From DATMAM01 sp035559995 (GTDB lineage Bacteria; Desulfobacterota; Binatia; UBA9968): a stretch of 64,000 nucleotides of DNA. Under the pieces are notes generated by a model that was given only the letters and a program-made list of their open reading frames with translations, was not told the origin of the DNA and did not search any database. Made by a program: the position numbers and the translations under genes. The stretch covers positions 32,287 to 96,286 of the forward strand of contig DATMAM010000049.1 in NCBI GenBank assembly GCA_035559995.1, read 5' to 3'. This document shows, in pieces, positions 24,086 to 32,382 of the stretch. The stretch's first letter is position 1. Every line of letters starts with the position of its first letter.

Positions 24086-25258
24086 ATGGAACAGCTTTGG
24101 TGGGACGCGTCCGTCTGGGTCGCTCTGGCCCTTGTCTCGAGCCTTCTCTCCTTAAGGGTCGGCGTATCCGTCGCCCTCGTCGAACTCATCGTCGGTATCG
24201 CCGCCGGCAACGCCTTTCATCCCGAAGTCACAGACTGGATAAATTTCCTTGCCAGTTTCGGCGCCGTCATCCTGACGTTTCTCGCGGGCGCCGAACTGGA
24301 AAGCCGCACCTTGAGGCGGTTCTGGAAAGAAAGCCTCGTCCTCGGGCTTGTGGGATTTTTTGCCCCTTTCGCGCTGGCGTGGTTTGTCGCGCAGTTCTTT
24401 CTCGGTTGGGATCTGAAAGCCGCGCAGATCGCCGGCATCGCCCTCTCGACGACCTCCGTTGCCGTCGTCTACGCGGTGATGGTGGAGACCGGGCTGAACG
24501 AGACGTCCGTAGGAAAGCTGATCCTCGCCGCCTGTTTCGTCAACGACCTGGGAACCGTGATCGCCCTTGGCCTGCTGTTCACCAGCTTCGGAAGGTGGTT
24601 TTGGATCTCCGTCGTCGCGACCGTCCTGGCTCTCTTTTTTCTTCCCGGAGTCACGTCGCGTTACCTCAAGCGCGTGAACTCCCATCCGAGCGAACCGGAG
24701 GTCAAATACCTCTACCTCATCCTCTTGGTCCTCGCTTATCTCGCCGCGAAAGGAGGAAGTGAAGGGGTCCTCCCCGCCTACCTCGTCGGCATGGTTCTCG
24801 CCGACACGTTTTTGGGAAACCGGGAACTGATCAAGCGGATGAGAGCGACCACGTTTGCGCTCTTGACTCCCTTCTATTTTCTGAAGGCTGGAAGCCTGGT
24901 CGACCTCGATGCGGTCATCGCGAGCATCGGGACGGTGCTCATCCTTTTTCTCTCGAAGAGCGGCGCAAAGTTTGTCGGCCTGTATCCGGCAGGAGCCGCC
25001 TTCCGCTTCACGGCCAGGATCAACCTTTACACGACGCTGATGATGACCACGGGGCTCACCTTCGGCACCATCTCCGCGCTGTACGGCCTCAGCCACCGGA
25101 TCATCACGCAGGACCAGTATTCCGTTCTCGTCGTCGTCGTGATCCTGACGGCAATCGTTCCGACGCTCATCGCCCAGGCCTTCTTTGAGCCGAAGGGCGC
25201 CGAGCGGGACGCCATCGCGCTTGAGGTCCGCGATAAAGGAGGGAAAAGCGATGTTTAA
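24086..25258 (+). CDS. Cation:proton antiporter (CPA2/Kef-like), fluoride-riboswitch controlled
   Basis: 390 residues, almost wholly hydrophobic, about twelve membrane helices. It fits the monovalent cation:proton antiporter-2 family: VELIVGIAAGNAFHPEV near the N-terminus, FLAGAELESRTLR, and GIALSTTSVAVVYAVMVETG. It lacks the long cytoplasmic TrkA-N domain of full Kef proteins. A fluoride riboswitch lies directly upstream; antiporters are known members of the fluoride regulon and may expel acid or ions during HF stress. The gene overlaps the UspA gene by eight bases. Confidence 0.9.
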   Translation: MEQLWWDASVWVALALVSSLLSLRVGVSVALVELIVGIAAGNAFHPEVTDWINFLASFGAVILTFLAGAELESRTLRRFWKESLVLGLVGFFAPFALAWFVAQFFLGWDLKAAQIAGIALSTTSVAVVYAVMVETGLNETSVGKLILAACFVNDLGTVIALGLLFTSFGRWFWISVVATVLALFFLPGVTSRYLKRVNSHPSEPEVKYLYLILLVLAYLAAKGGSEGVLPAYLVGMVLADTFLGNRELIKRMRATTFALLTPFYFLKAGSLVDLDAVIASIGTVLILFLSKSGAKFVGLYPAGAAFRFTARINLYTTLMMTTGLTFGTISALYGLSHRIITQDQYSVLVVVVILTAIVPTLIAQAFFEPKGAERDAIALEVRDKGGKSDV

Positions 25259-25673
25259 AAAAATTCTCCTGGCTTACGACGGCTCCGAGGGCGCCAGATT
25301 CGCTCTCGAAAAGGTCGTCGCGTTGGCGAAGCTCGCCGACGCCGAACTTCACCTTCTGGCGGTCGGCCGGATCCCCGAGTATGCCGAGACCGTAAGCGAG
25401 ACCGAAGAGGCCAAAGAACAGGCCAAAGGGTACTATTCCAAAATCATGGACGATGCCGTGACGCATTTGAAGCAGCAGGGGCTCGCGGCAAAAATCCATA
25501 TCGAGTTCGGCAAGCCGGCCGACACCATTTTAAGAACCGCCGAGGCCTTGAGCACGGATCTCCTGGTGCTCGGGACCCATCCTCACTCGGCGGTCAGGCG
25601 CCGCGTCCTAGGGGCCACGGTGGACAAGGTGATCGACCACGCCCACTGCTCCGTCCTGGTGGTGCGGAACTAA
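25251..25673 (+). CDS. Universal stress protein (UspA family)
   Basis: 140 residues from ATG 25251, inside the end of the antiporter gene, with GGAGGGAAAAG upstream. The fold starts with KKILLAYDGSEGARFALEKV and ends with VLGTHPHSAVRRRVLGATV then CSVLVVRN, close to the ATP-binding G-x2-G-x9-G(S/T) pattern but with His replacing the first loop Gly, so ATP binding is uncertain. Overlap with the antiporter suggests coupled translation and shared fluoride control. UspA genes have been reported beside fluoride riboswitches. Confidence 0.92.
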   Translation: MFKKILLAYDGSEGARFALEKVVALAKLADAELHLLAVGRIPEYAETVSETEEAKEQAKGYYSKIMDDAVTHLKQQGLAAKIHIEFGKPADTILRTAEALSTDLLVLGTHPHSAVRRRVLGATVDKVIDHAHCSVLVVRN

Positions 25674-25799
25674 GTTGGTTGCGCCTCATGGCGAATCGGA
25701 AAACAACGCGGCCGGCGTGGCGCGAGTCGGGCACGACGCGCGCGAGCTACGAGATCTGGGAGGACGGAGACGTAAGATTCTATCGCCGCGCCTGCGACG

Positions 25800-26234
25800 T
25801 CAAGCGCACGATCGCGCTTCTGCTTTTTCGCCGAGCGTCGCGAGCGCCTCGCCCGCGCCGATCAGGCGACTTTCTCGAAGAGAACAGAGAAGCGCGCCGA
25901 TAACTCGTCGGCGGGGAAAGCGCGCCAGGCGGCAGGCCGTGGCATTGCGCACGGCCTCCTCGGCGAAGCGCCGCACCGGCCCGAGGCTTTGCAGGTCATG
26001 GCTATGGAGGACGCGAATGAGGGCGTCTATGGCTTTGTCCCCTCCGATCGCTCCCAAGCACTCGGCCGCGGCCACCCGCGGTTCAACGAAAGTGGATGGC
26101 GGCGAGAGCAGCAACTCGGCGAGAGGCTCGACCGTTTCTTCTCCGTGGGCGAGAACTTCCCCCTGAACGCGGAAGATCTCGTTCAGGTTGTTGAGGCGGG
26201 CCACGAGGGCCCGTATTTCAGCCGGGCGCGACAT
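25800..26234 (-). CDS. Short HEAT-repeat protein
   Basis: 144 residues from ATG 26234, preceded by AAAGGA. One to two HEAT-like helical repeats are visible: VEPLAELLLS, VEPRVAAAECLGAIGGDKAIDALIRVL, and SLGPVRRFAEEAVRNATACRL. These repeats mediate protein binding and have no activity of their own. The gene converges on the UspA gene and diverges from another HEAT-like open frame at 26299-26589, so it may be half of a rearranged locus. No partner or function can be assigned. Confidence 0.6.
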   Translation of the reverse strand: MSRPAEIRALVARLNNLNEIFRVQGEVLAHGEETVEPLAELLLSPPSTFVEPRVAAAECLGAIGGDKAIDALIRVLHSHDLQSLGPVRRFAEEAVRNATACRLARFPRRRVIGALLCSLRESRLIGAGEALATLGEKAEARSCA

Positions 26235-26298
26235 CAGGGTCCTTTCAGACCGCCGCTGGCGAGAATCATGCCCAGCTGCAGGATCGCGGAACGGCTGA

Positions 26299-26589
26299 GC
26301 GGAGGTTTCTCGCCGGCCGCGCGAAGAGATTCGCCTGTCTCTTCCTGGAAGGCTGATCGCGATCAAGCTTCTAGGCCTCACCCGAGACAAGGCCGCGATT
26401 GCCCGCCTCGAGGACCTGCTCAGGGATCCGGAAGAGATCATCCGATACCGCTCGGTTGCGGCGCTAGGGAATTTTGCCGATGCGCAAGCGCGCGCCGCGC
26501 TTGCGAGGGCGGCGCATGAGGATCCCTCCAGAAGGGTGCGAAAGAGAGCCCGAGAAGCGCTCAGCATGGCGGCTCGAGAAAAGACATGA
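26299..26589 (+). pseudogene. HEAT-repeat remnant without a start codon
   Basis: A 96-codon open frame follows an in-frame TGA at 26296. It reads as HEAT repeats (IAIKLLGLTRDKAAIARLED, YRSVAALGNFADAQARAALA) and ends SMAAREKT, overlapping the MFS start as ATGA. That overlap argues it was once a real coupled gene. No ATG, GTG or TTG occurs in its first 70 codons, so I read it as 5'-truncated. A rare start codon such as ATT (26329) cannot be excluded. Confidence 0.45.
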
Positions 26590-27779
26590 ACGAACCGTAT
26601 GGGCCGAGCGCGCCGAAATTGGCCAAAAAAGCGGCGCTCAAGTTTGTCGTTCTGATCGGCGCCGTGAGCTTCTTCGCCGACTTTACCTATGAGGGCGCCC
26701 GCAGCATTACCGGCCCGTTCTTGGCGCTTTTGGGCGCGAGCGGCACCATCGTCGGCATCGTCGCCGGCTTGGGTGAGCTTCTGGGTTACGGGCTTCGCCT
26801 CGTTTCAGGAAGGCTGAGCGAGAAGACAAAGAAGTTCTGGCCCATCACCCTGTTTGGATATCTCGTCCAGATGGCGGCCGTGCCGGCGCTCGCGTTGGCC
26901 GGCAACTGGCAAATCGCTGCTCTGCTTATCGTCGTCGAGCGCATGGGCAAGGCGATTCGCAATCCGCCGCGCGACGTGATGCTCTCGCATGCCGCAAAGG
27001 AGATCGGCTACGGCTGGGGATTCGGGATTCATGAAGCGCTCGATCAGTTCGGCGCGCTCTTCGGGCCGCTGATGGTCGCGGTTGTGCTCGCGCATCAGGG
27101 CAGCTACCGCATTGCCTTTGCCGTTCTCGTCATCCCGGCAGTGATCACCTACTCGATGCTGGTCGTAGCGCGCCTGCTCTACCCGCGGCCGGAAGATCTC
27201 GAAGCGCAGGTGCCGGACGTGCACGCCCAGGGTCTTCCTCGCATTTTCTGGATTTATCTCACGGGCGCGGCACTTGTAGCAGCGGGTTTCGCGGATTTCC
27301 AACTCATTGCCTATCACTTCCAGAAAGCCGATGCCGTGAACGGCATTTGGATTCCAGTTATGTACTCGATCGCGATGGCGGTGAGCGGTAGCGGATCGCT
27401 GCTTTTCGGCCACCTGTTCGATCGGCTCGGCATCGGCGTGCTGATTTCCCTCACGCTGGTTTCGGCCGTGTTCGCTCCGCTGGTGTTTCTAGGTGGCTTT
27501 TGGCCGGTGATCATTGGCTCGGCGCTGTGGGGGCTGGGGATGGGAGTGCACGAATCGATTGTGCCGGCGGCGGTCGCGACCATGGTGCCTCCCCAGCGAC
27601 GACCGTCGGCCTACGGGCTATTCACGGCAGCCTACGGCGTCGCCTGGTTTATCGGCAGCGCGACCATGGGCGCGCTTTACGATATCTCGATCAACGCCGT
27701 TGTGATCTTTTGCCTTGTGCTCGAGCTTGCCGCAGTCCCGATCTTCCTGAAGGTAAAAGCGATGGCCACTTCCGGATGA
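26586..27779 (+). CDS. Major facilitator superfamily transporter
   Basis: 397 residues with about twelve helices. The N-terminal half has FFADFTYEGARSITGPFLALLGASG and GLGELLGYGLRLVSGRLSEKT, the MFS loop region after helix 2; RMGKAIRNPPRDVML is typical of one MFS subgroup of uncharacterised permeases. The ATG overlaps the preceding HEAT-type frame. Substrate unknown. It lies between the two fluoride riboswitch units, so a link to ion or acid stress is possible but not shown. Confidence 0.88.
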   Translation: MNEPYGPSAPKLAKKAALKFVVLIGAVSFFADFTYEGARSITGPFLALLGASGTIVGIVAGLGELLGYGLRLVSGRLSEKTKKFWPITLFGYLVQMAAVPALALAGNWQIAALLIVVERMGKAIRNPPRDVMLSHAAKEIGYGWGFGIHEALDQFGALFGPLMVAVVLAHQGSYRIAFAVLVIPAVITYSMLVVARLLYPRPEDLEAQVPDVHAQGLPRIFWIYLTGAALVAAGFADFQLIAYHFQKADAVNGIWIPVMYSIAMAVSGSGSLLFGHLFDRLGIGVLISLTLVSAVFAPLVFLGGFWPVIIGSALWGLGMGVHESIVPAAVATMVPPQRRPSAYGLFTAAYGVAWFIGSATMGALYDISINAVVIFCLVLELAAVPIFLKVKAMATSG

Positions 27780-27798
27780 ACGGGAGAGTGGCGCGCGT

Positions 27799-29904
27799 TT
27801 ATTCGTTCTGGCCGAAGCGCGCGATGTCTTCCGGAATCTCCTCTTTCGAGACGACCGCCTCCTTGCCCTGCACCATTTGGCGAATCTGCTCGACCACGTC
27901 CGGATTCGCGAGCGTCGTCACGTCGCCCACGTCGCGCCGATTGGAGATCGACGCCAGCACGCGGCGCATGATTTTTCCGGAGCGCGTCTTGGGCATATCC
28001 GGCACAATGTAGACCTGCTTCGGGCGCGCGATCTTGCCGATCAACTCCTCGTTCGCTTTGACCACGCGGTCACGAATGTCCTGGCTCGGCTGGATGCCCG
28101 GCTTGAGCGCGATGTAGATCTCGGGCACGCGCCCCTTTAGCTCGTCGACGACCGGCACCACCGCGGCTTCCGCCACTTCCGGCACAGTGAGGCACGCGGA
28201 CTCGATCTCCTTGGTCCCCAGCCGATGGCCCGCGACATTGATGACATCGTCAATGCGGCCGAGGATCCGATAATAACCATCGCGCGCCTGAACCGCGCCG
28301 TCGCCGCAGAAGAAAGGCCAGTCGCGCCAATCCTTGCTGTGAGGGTTTTTGTTGTACTTGGCATAGTAGGTTTGCACGTAGCGGTCAGGGTCGCCCCAAA
28401 TCGTCTGCATGATCCCGGGCCAGGGATTGCGAATGCAGATGTTGCCGGCCTTGCCCGAGCCTTTCGGGATTTCGTTGCCGTTCTCATCGTAGATCACGGG
28501 ATGGATTCCCGGCGCGCCGGGACCGCAGCTTCCCGGCTTCATCGCGTGAATGGCGGGAATCGTCGTGCCGAGAAAGCCTCCGGTTTCGGTCAACCACCAC
28601 GTATCGGTGATCACGGCCTCGCCCCTGCCCACCTCGTGGTAGTACCAGCGCCAGGCCTCCGGCTCGATCGGCTCGCCCACCGTCGTCATCAACTTGAAAT
28701 GGTAATTGTACTTGCGCGGCTCTTCGGGCCCGAGCTTGCGCAGCATGCGGATCGAGGTCGGCGCGGTATGAAAAATATTGACGCCCAGACGCTCGGCGAT
28801 GCGCCACGGCCTGCCCGCGTCGGGAAAGGTCGGCACGCCTTCGTGGAGCACGCTCGTCGCCGCGTTGGAAAGCGGCCCATAGACGATGTACGAATGCCCG
28901 GTGATCCAGCCGATGTCCGCCATGCACCAGTAGGTATCTTCGGGATGAATGTCGAGGATCCATCTTGCAGTCGCGGTGACGTAGGCAAGATAGCCCGCGA
29001 TGCTGTGTTGGGCGCCTTTGGGCTTGCCGGTTGTGCCGCTGGAATACATGAGAAAAAGCGCCCCTTCCGACGCCAGCGCAGCCGGCTCGACCTTTCGATT
29101 TTTGTAATTTTTGAGAAGCTCGTTCATGAAGAGATCGCGGCCTTCGACCATCGGCGTCTGAGAACTGTACTTGCCTGGATAGCGCTGCCACACGAGCACC
29201 TTGTCGACCTCTTGCCCCATGTCGCGCGCGGTCTTGACCGCGATGTCGGCATTGGCCTTGTGATCGATGAGCGTGCCGTTGCGCCAGTAGGCGTCCATCG
29301 TGATGAGCAGCCGGCTCCCCGAATCCTGGATGCGGCTGCCGCAAGCCTGGCCGCTGAACCCGCCGAAAACCTGCGAGTGAATGATTCCGAGTCGCGCGCA
29401 CGCGAGCATCGTGATCGGCAGCTCCGGCACCATCGGCATGTGGAAGGTGATGCGATCGCCGGTCTTGAGTCCCAAGTCGCGCAGCAGCGCGGCCACTTCG
29501 TTGACGCGGTTATAGAGCTCCTGGTACGTGAGCGCCGCGTGCGGCTCATCCTCCGGCTCCGGCACAAAAACAAACGCCGCCTTGTTCCTGTACTTTTCAA
29601 GATGGCGATCCACGCAGTTGTAACAGGCGTTGATCTTGCCGCCGACAAACCACCTCCAGAAGGGGGCGTTGCCGGTATCGAGGACGGTATGATACGGCTC
29701 GAACCAGCTGAGCATGTCGGCGTACTCTCTAAAACAGTCGGGAAAATTTTCGAGGCTGAACTTTTTCAATATGCGCCGGTTGCGCATATTTGCTCGCGCT
29801 TTGAATTTTTCGGAAGGCTGATAGTATTCCTCCTCTTTCCAGTGGACCGCGATCTGGGCCTCACTGATATCGGTTCTTTCCGTCGTCTCAACTTGATCAG
29901 CCAT
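27799..29904 (-). CDS. acs: Acetyl-CoA synthetase-like acyl-CoA ligase
   Basis: 701 residues; AAAGGAGG precedes ATG 29904. AMP-forming ligase motifs are complete: MYSSGTTGKPKGAQHS (P-loop), a WWLTETGG segment, YRILGRIDDVINVAGHR, and the C-terminal PKTRSGKIMRR whose Lys is the usual acetylation site. The N-terminal AMP-binding cap has GKINACYNCVDRH as in acetyl- and propionyl-CoA synthetases. It is slightly longer than typical Acs (about 650). It activates acetate or propionate in the cytoplasm. Divergent from the second riboswitch unit. Confidence 0.92.
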   Translation of the reverse strand: MADQVETTERTDISEAQIAVHWKEEEYYQPSEKFKARANMRNRRILKKFSLENFPDCFREYADMLSWFEPYHTVLDTGNAPFWRWFVGGKINACYNCVDRHLEKYRNKAAFVFVPEPEDEPHAALTYQELYNRVNEVAALLRDLGLKTGDRITFHMPMVPELPITMLACARLGIIHSQVFGGFSGQACGSRIQDSGSRLLITMDAYWRNGTLIDHKANADIAVKTARDMGQEVDKVLVWQRYPGKYSSQTPMVEGRDLFMNELLKNYKNRKVEPAALASEGALFLMYSSGTTGKPKGAQHSIAGYLAYVTATARWILDIHPEDTYWCMADIGWITGHSYIVYGPLSNAATSVLHEGVPTFPDAGRPWRIAERLGVNIFHTAPTSIRMLRKLGPEEPRKYNYHFKLMTTVGEPIEPEAWRWYYHEVGRGEAVITDTWWLTETGGFLGTTIPAIHAMKPGSCGPGAPGIHPVIYDENGNEIPKGSGKAGNICIRNPWPGIMQTIWGDPDRYVQTYYAKYNKNPHSKDWRDWPFFCGDGAVQARDGYYRILGRIDDVINVAGHRLGTKEIESACLTVPEVAEAAVVPVVDELKGRVPEIYIALKPGIQPSQDIRDRVVKANEELIGKIARPKQVYIVPDMPKTRSGKIMRRVLASISNRRDVGDVTTLANPDVVEQIRQMVQGKEAVVSKEEIPEDIARFGQNE

Positions 29905-30067
29905 CGGCTCTGCCTCCTTTGGGAGAAAGACTAGGCGATAACGTCGGGCTATGTCAATTAGCCCGCGGCGAAATTTTTTCGCTCTCTGTCGCGCCTGTCG
30001 ATCGCTCTCGGGCGCAGGAAATCCTCCGGCGCGCGGCTTTTGGCCCCGCAAGCTCGCCTGTTGAGGA

Positions 30068-30096
30068 TTGACACGTTTTTCCCCGTGCGCTAATTT
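30068..30096 (+). promoter_or_regulatory. Sigma-70-like promoter for riboswitch transcript
   Basis: TTGACA (30068-30073), 17 bases, TAATTT (30091-30096). A start near 30103 would place the fluoride aptamer at the 5' end of the RNA. Confidence 0.55.
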
Positions 30097-30112
30097 GTTT
30101 TTGTTCTGTTCA

Positions 30113-30171
30113 GGTGATGGGGTTCACCTCTAACCATCCCGGCATATAGCCGGGATTGATAACCCCTACAG
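30113..30171 (+). ncRNA. Fluoride riboswitch (crcB motif), copy 2
   Basis: P1 is GGUG/CACC (30113-30116, 30125-30128) around loop AUGGGGUU. Loop bases GGGGUU (30119-30124) pair with AACCCC (30161-30166) as the pseudoknot. P2 (30134-30143 with 30149-30158) is a long stem with the conserved second-pair mismatch and loop AUAUA; UGAUAACCCCUACAG follows. The agreement with the fluoride aptamer is complete at the fixed positions I know. No crcB, fluc or eriC gene follows. Confidence 0.92.
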
Positions 30172-30192
30172 GCCGCCCGCGCCGTAGGGGTT
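30161..30192 (+). promoter_or_regulatory. Anti-aptamer stem of the riboswitch expression platform
   Basis: AACCCCTAC (30161-30169) and GTAGGGGTT (30184-30192) form a nine-bp perfect stem that competes with the aptamer pseudoknot. The right arm could instead pair with AGCCCC (30211-30216) of the terminator, giving a fluoride-dependent choice. Confidence 0.6.
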
Positions 30193-30210
30193 AAGGGTCG
30201 TGAAAGTCAA

Positions 30211-30240
30211 AGCCCCAGGCCCGTCGGCCTGGGGCTTTTT
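30211..30240 (+). terminator. Strong intrinsic terminator after fluoride riboswitch 2
   Basis: AGCCCCAGGCC (30211-30221) pairs perfectly with GGCCTGGGGCT (30226-30236) around CGTC, followed by TTTT and an A/T-rich tail. It sits between the aptamer and the next gene. Confidence 0.88.
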
Positions 30241-30520
30241 ATTTGGGGGTGAGTTCCGTGGTCTATTACGGTCAAATTGTTGGGAGGAGATTCCAACCGA
30301 CTGCAAAGCCTGTCGCATGAGGTTTCTTGATAGGAAGAGAGAACTTTCACCGAAGGCGCGCCCGCTACCAGAGCAGGCGGAACCGACTCGAGAGCGTTCG
30401 GCGTGGCTTCAATGACTGCAACAATCAAAACGGAACGACCCGCGCCAAAATTGCCGCCGCCGGGCGCGCCGAAACAGCTCTTCGCCCGCGTTGCCTAGCT
30501 TAATTCGAACAGCTTGGAAA
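30241..30520. other. Leader region between terminator and next gene
   Basis: About 280 bases without a recognisable gene. Short open frames on both strands lack ribosome sites or run through the terminator. It would be the untranslated leader of the 30521 gene if read-through occurs. Confidence 0.5.
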
Positions 30521-31885
30521 ATGGACAAGAGCTATTCTTATTTCAAGCTGCTGAGCGCGTTTAAAAGAGACGGCTGCCCGATTTGCCGCCTCGTTGTGGA
30601 AATCGGCCGCCAGTACCTCGATCAACTTTTCTACGAGTCGGTTCTCGATGTCCCGACCCGCCTGAAACTGATCGAGTCTTTCGGATTCTGTAATTGGCAC
30701 ACGTGGCAAGTCCCCTCTCTGCCGCCGATCTGCTCGCCCGAAGCCGGGTTCTCGATCTTCGCGTCCGATCTGCTAAGAAAACTGGCCCTTGTCACCGAAG
30801 ACGCGCTAAAAAGAGCGCGCGAAAAGAAGACCCTGAGATCTTTTTTCCGGAAAATTCGCTTAAGGTTCTCCGACGCTCTCAAGCGGGCTCCCTGCCCCGC
30901 GTGCCTGTATGTCAGTGAATTTGAGGCCTACTACTTGCAGGATCTGCTCGATTTCATCCGGGATCGCGAGCTCCTGGCGGCCTACGAATCCTCGCAGGGC
31001 ATCTGTTGGCCGCATTTCCGGGCGTTAGAAACGCGCCGCGCGAAACATCCGAACTTGCCGTTTCTCGCCGAGCTGCAGCAAAAAAAGGCCCACGCCTTAA
31101 GAGAAACGCTCGAGGAATTCATAAGAAAGCTGGATCATCGCTTCCAGCGCGAGCTGACGGTCGAGGAACGAGGAGCCTGGAAAGTCGCCATGGAATTCCT
31201 TGCCGGAAAGCCGGGGGTGTTCACCAATGAGATGAGGCATGATCTTCTCAAGCACGGAACCGAAGCCGAGGCGTCAGACGAGATCCACACCGCGGATCTG
31301 GCTTGGGACCGGCCGACTCTCAGAGAATGGCTCGACAGCGCGAAAGCCACTAAGCAGCTGGCTCTCTACGCGAGGCGCGCGCTTCCCGCCGAGCTCCTGG
31401 AGTTCCTGGAGGATCTCGCCAGCTCCCGAGCGCGCCCGCAGGTCGAAATCGTGCTCGAGGATATCGAAGACATCCCGCAGCTCCGGCGGTTACACGCCGC
31501 GGGCTTTTCCCTGTTTTACGGCCTTGCGCTTCCCCCGCAGCCGATCATCTTTGCCGACCGCGAGCGCGCCTATGCTCTGGAAACGAACGGGCCGGCCGGA
31601 GGATCAACTCTCAAGCCGCTAAAAAACCCCGACGATCTCCATGCGAAGCTTTTATGGCGGCGGTTCGGGACCGCGGTTTCGCTGTCGGGGCGGGTCAAGG
31701 AGAAAGATCTCAAAAGTAGGCTCTTGCGCTTGACGATCGACGGCGAAAGGGAACTATGGTGCCGCGTGCAGGACTCCATCGCGACAGCCGGCGTGGAGCC
31801 GGGCGCGGCAGTTGAGATCTTCGGGTGGGAAAAGTGGCTCACGCGCGTCGTTGAGGTCCTGGAGATCAGGGCCTTGCGCGCCTGA
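30521..31885 (+). CDS. Cys/His-rich hypothetical protein (DUF6062-like), behind fluoride riboswitch
   Basis: About 454 residues from ATG 30521; TTG 30491 is an in-frame alternative. The N-terminal ~200 residues hold spaced metal-type pairs: GCPICRLV, FCNWHTW, PCPACLY and ICWPHFRA. This CPIC...CxxH pattern recalls the DUF6062 family, which has no assigned function. The middle is helical and charged; the last ~70 residues (VSLSGRVKEKDLKSRLLRLT onward) look like a small beta domain, perhaps an OB fold. No signal peptide or membrane segment is seen. Being the only gene downstream of the second fluoride aptamer, it may be part of a fluoride response. Confidence 0.75.
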   Translation: MDKSYSYFKLLSAFKRDGCPICRLVVEIGRQYLDQLFYESVLDVPTRLKLIESFGFCNWHTWQVPSLPPICSPEAGFSIFASDLLRKLALVTEDALKRAREKKTLRSFFRKIRLRFSDALKRAPCPACLYVSEFEAYYLQDLLDFIRDRELLAAYESSQGICWPHFRALETRRAKHPNLPFLAELQQKKAHALRETLEEFIRKLDHRFQRELTVEERGAWKVAMEFLAGKPGVFTNEMRHDLLKHGTEAEASDEIHTADLAWDRPTLREWLDSAKATKQLALYARRALPAELLEFLEDLASSRARPQVEIVLEDIEDIPQLRRLHAAGFSLFYGLALPPQPIIFADRERAYALETNGPAGGSTLKPLKNPDDLHAKLLWRRFGTAVSLSGRVKEKDLKSRLLRLTIDGERELWCRVQDSIATAGVEPGAAVEIFGWEKWLTRVVEVLEIRALRA

Positions 31886-32382
31886 ATCGTGGAGCGGAGT
31901 TCAGCCGGGGCGAGAGCGAACGAGAAACGAAGCCTCGTTCGATTTACGCCACGGCACGCTCCCGCCGCCTTCGTAAGCTCGCTGCGCTCGACCGCGCAAA
32001 AGGTTTGTGAGTTCGTGGCCGCGAGCTTGAGACGTTGTCAAGACGAGGCGGCGGTGAACGCAGCTCTGCGCGCGAGTTCCCGCGGCTTCGTGGCGCCCCG
32101 CTCCTTTACCACAGATGGATGGTAACTCCCGCTTTCACGGTAAAGGGATCGCCGGGTGTGAAACAAGGCATCGCGCCGAGATCCTCGCCACGACAGGCGC
32201 GCTGGCTGGACCTTACAGCGCAGCCGCGCTTCCGGCGGGAGTCATCGCGGTCATTTTTGGATTGGTGCCGGTCTATTCGGGGTGCCTCTCGAGCCGCGAC
32301 CGGCCGGAATCGCTCGTGAGTGGCGGGCGCACCCGTTGAGGCTCGACGCTACTTCTCGGCTCCCCCGATCGACTCGACGCCT
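31886..32382. other. Gene-poor region
   Basis: About 500 bases with no supportable full gene. On the minus strand a short frame ending at 32106 reads PGDPFTVKAGVTIHLW before its stop, like the C-terminus of a beta-rich protein, but its upstream part is not protein-like, so it may be a gene relic. Confidence 0.45.

Noticed and set aside
25679..25903. Small plus-strand frame after UspA, beginning MANRKTTRPAW-like.
   Set aside because: Overlaps the end of the HEAT gene by about 100 bases, has no clear ribosome site and ends in low-complexity Arg; kept out as unsupported.
28225..29934. Very long open frame on the plus strand opposite the acetyl-CoA synthetase gene.
   Set aside because: Composition is Arg/Ala/His-rich and it mirrors the codon pattern of the real gene; no ribosome site or family features.
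30200..30415. GTG-started frame inside the fluoride riboswitch leader.
   Set aside because: It runs through the terminator hairpin; its protein is not recognisable.
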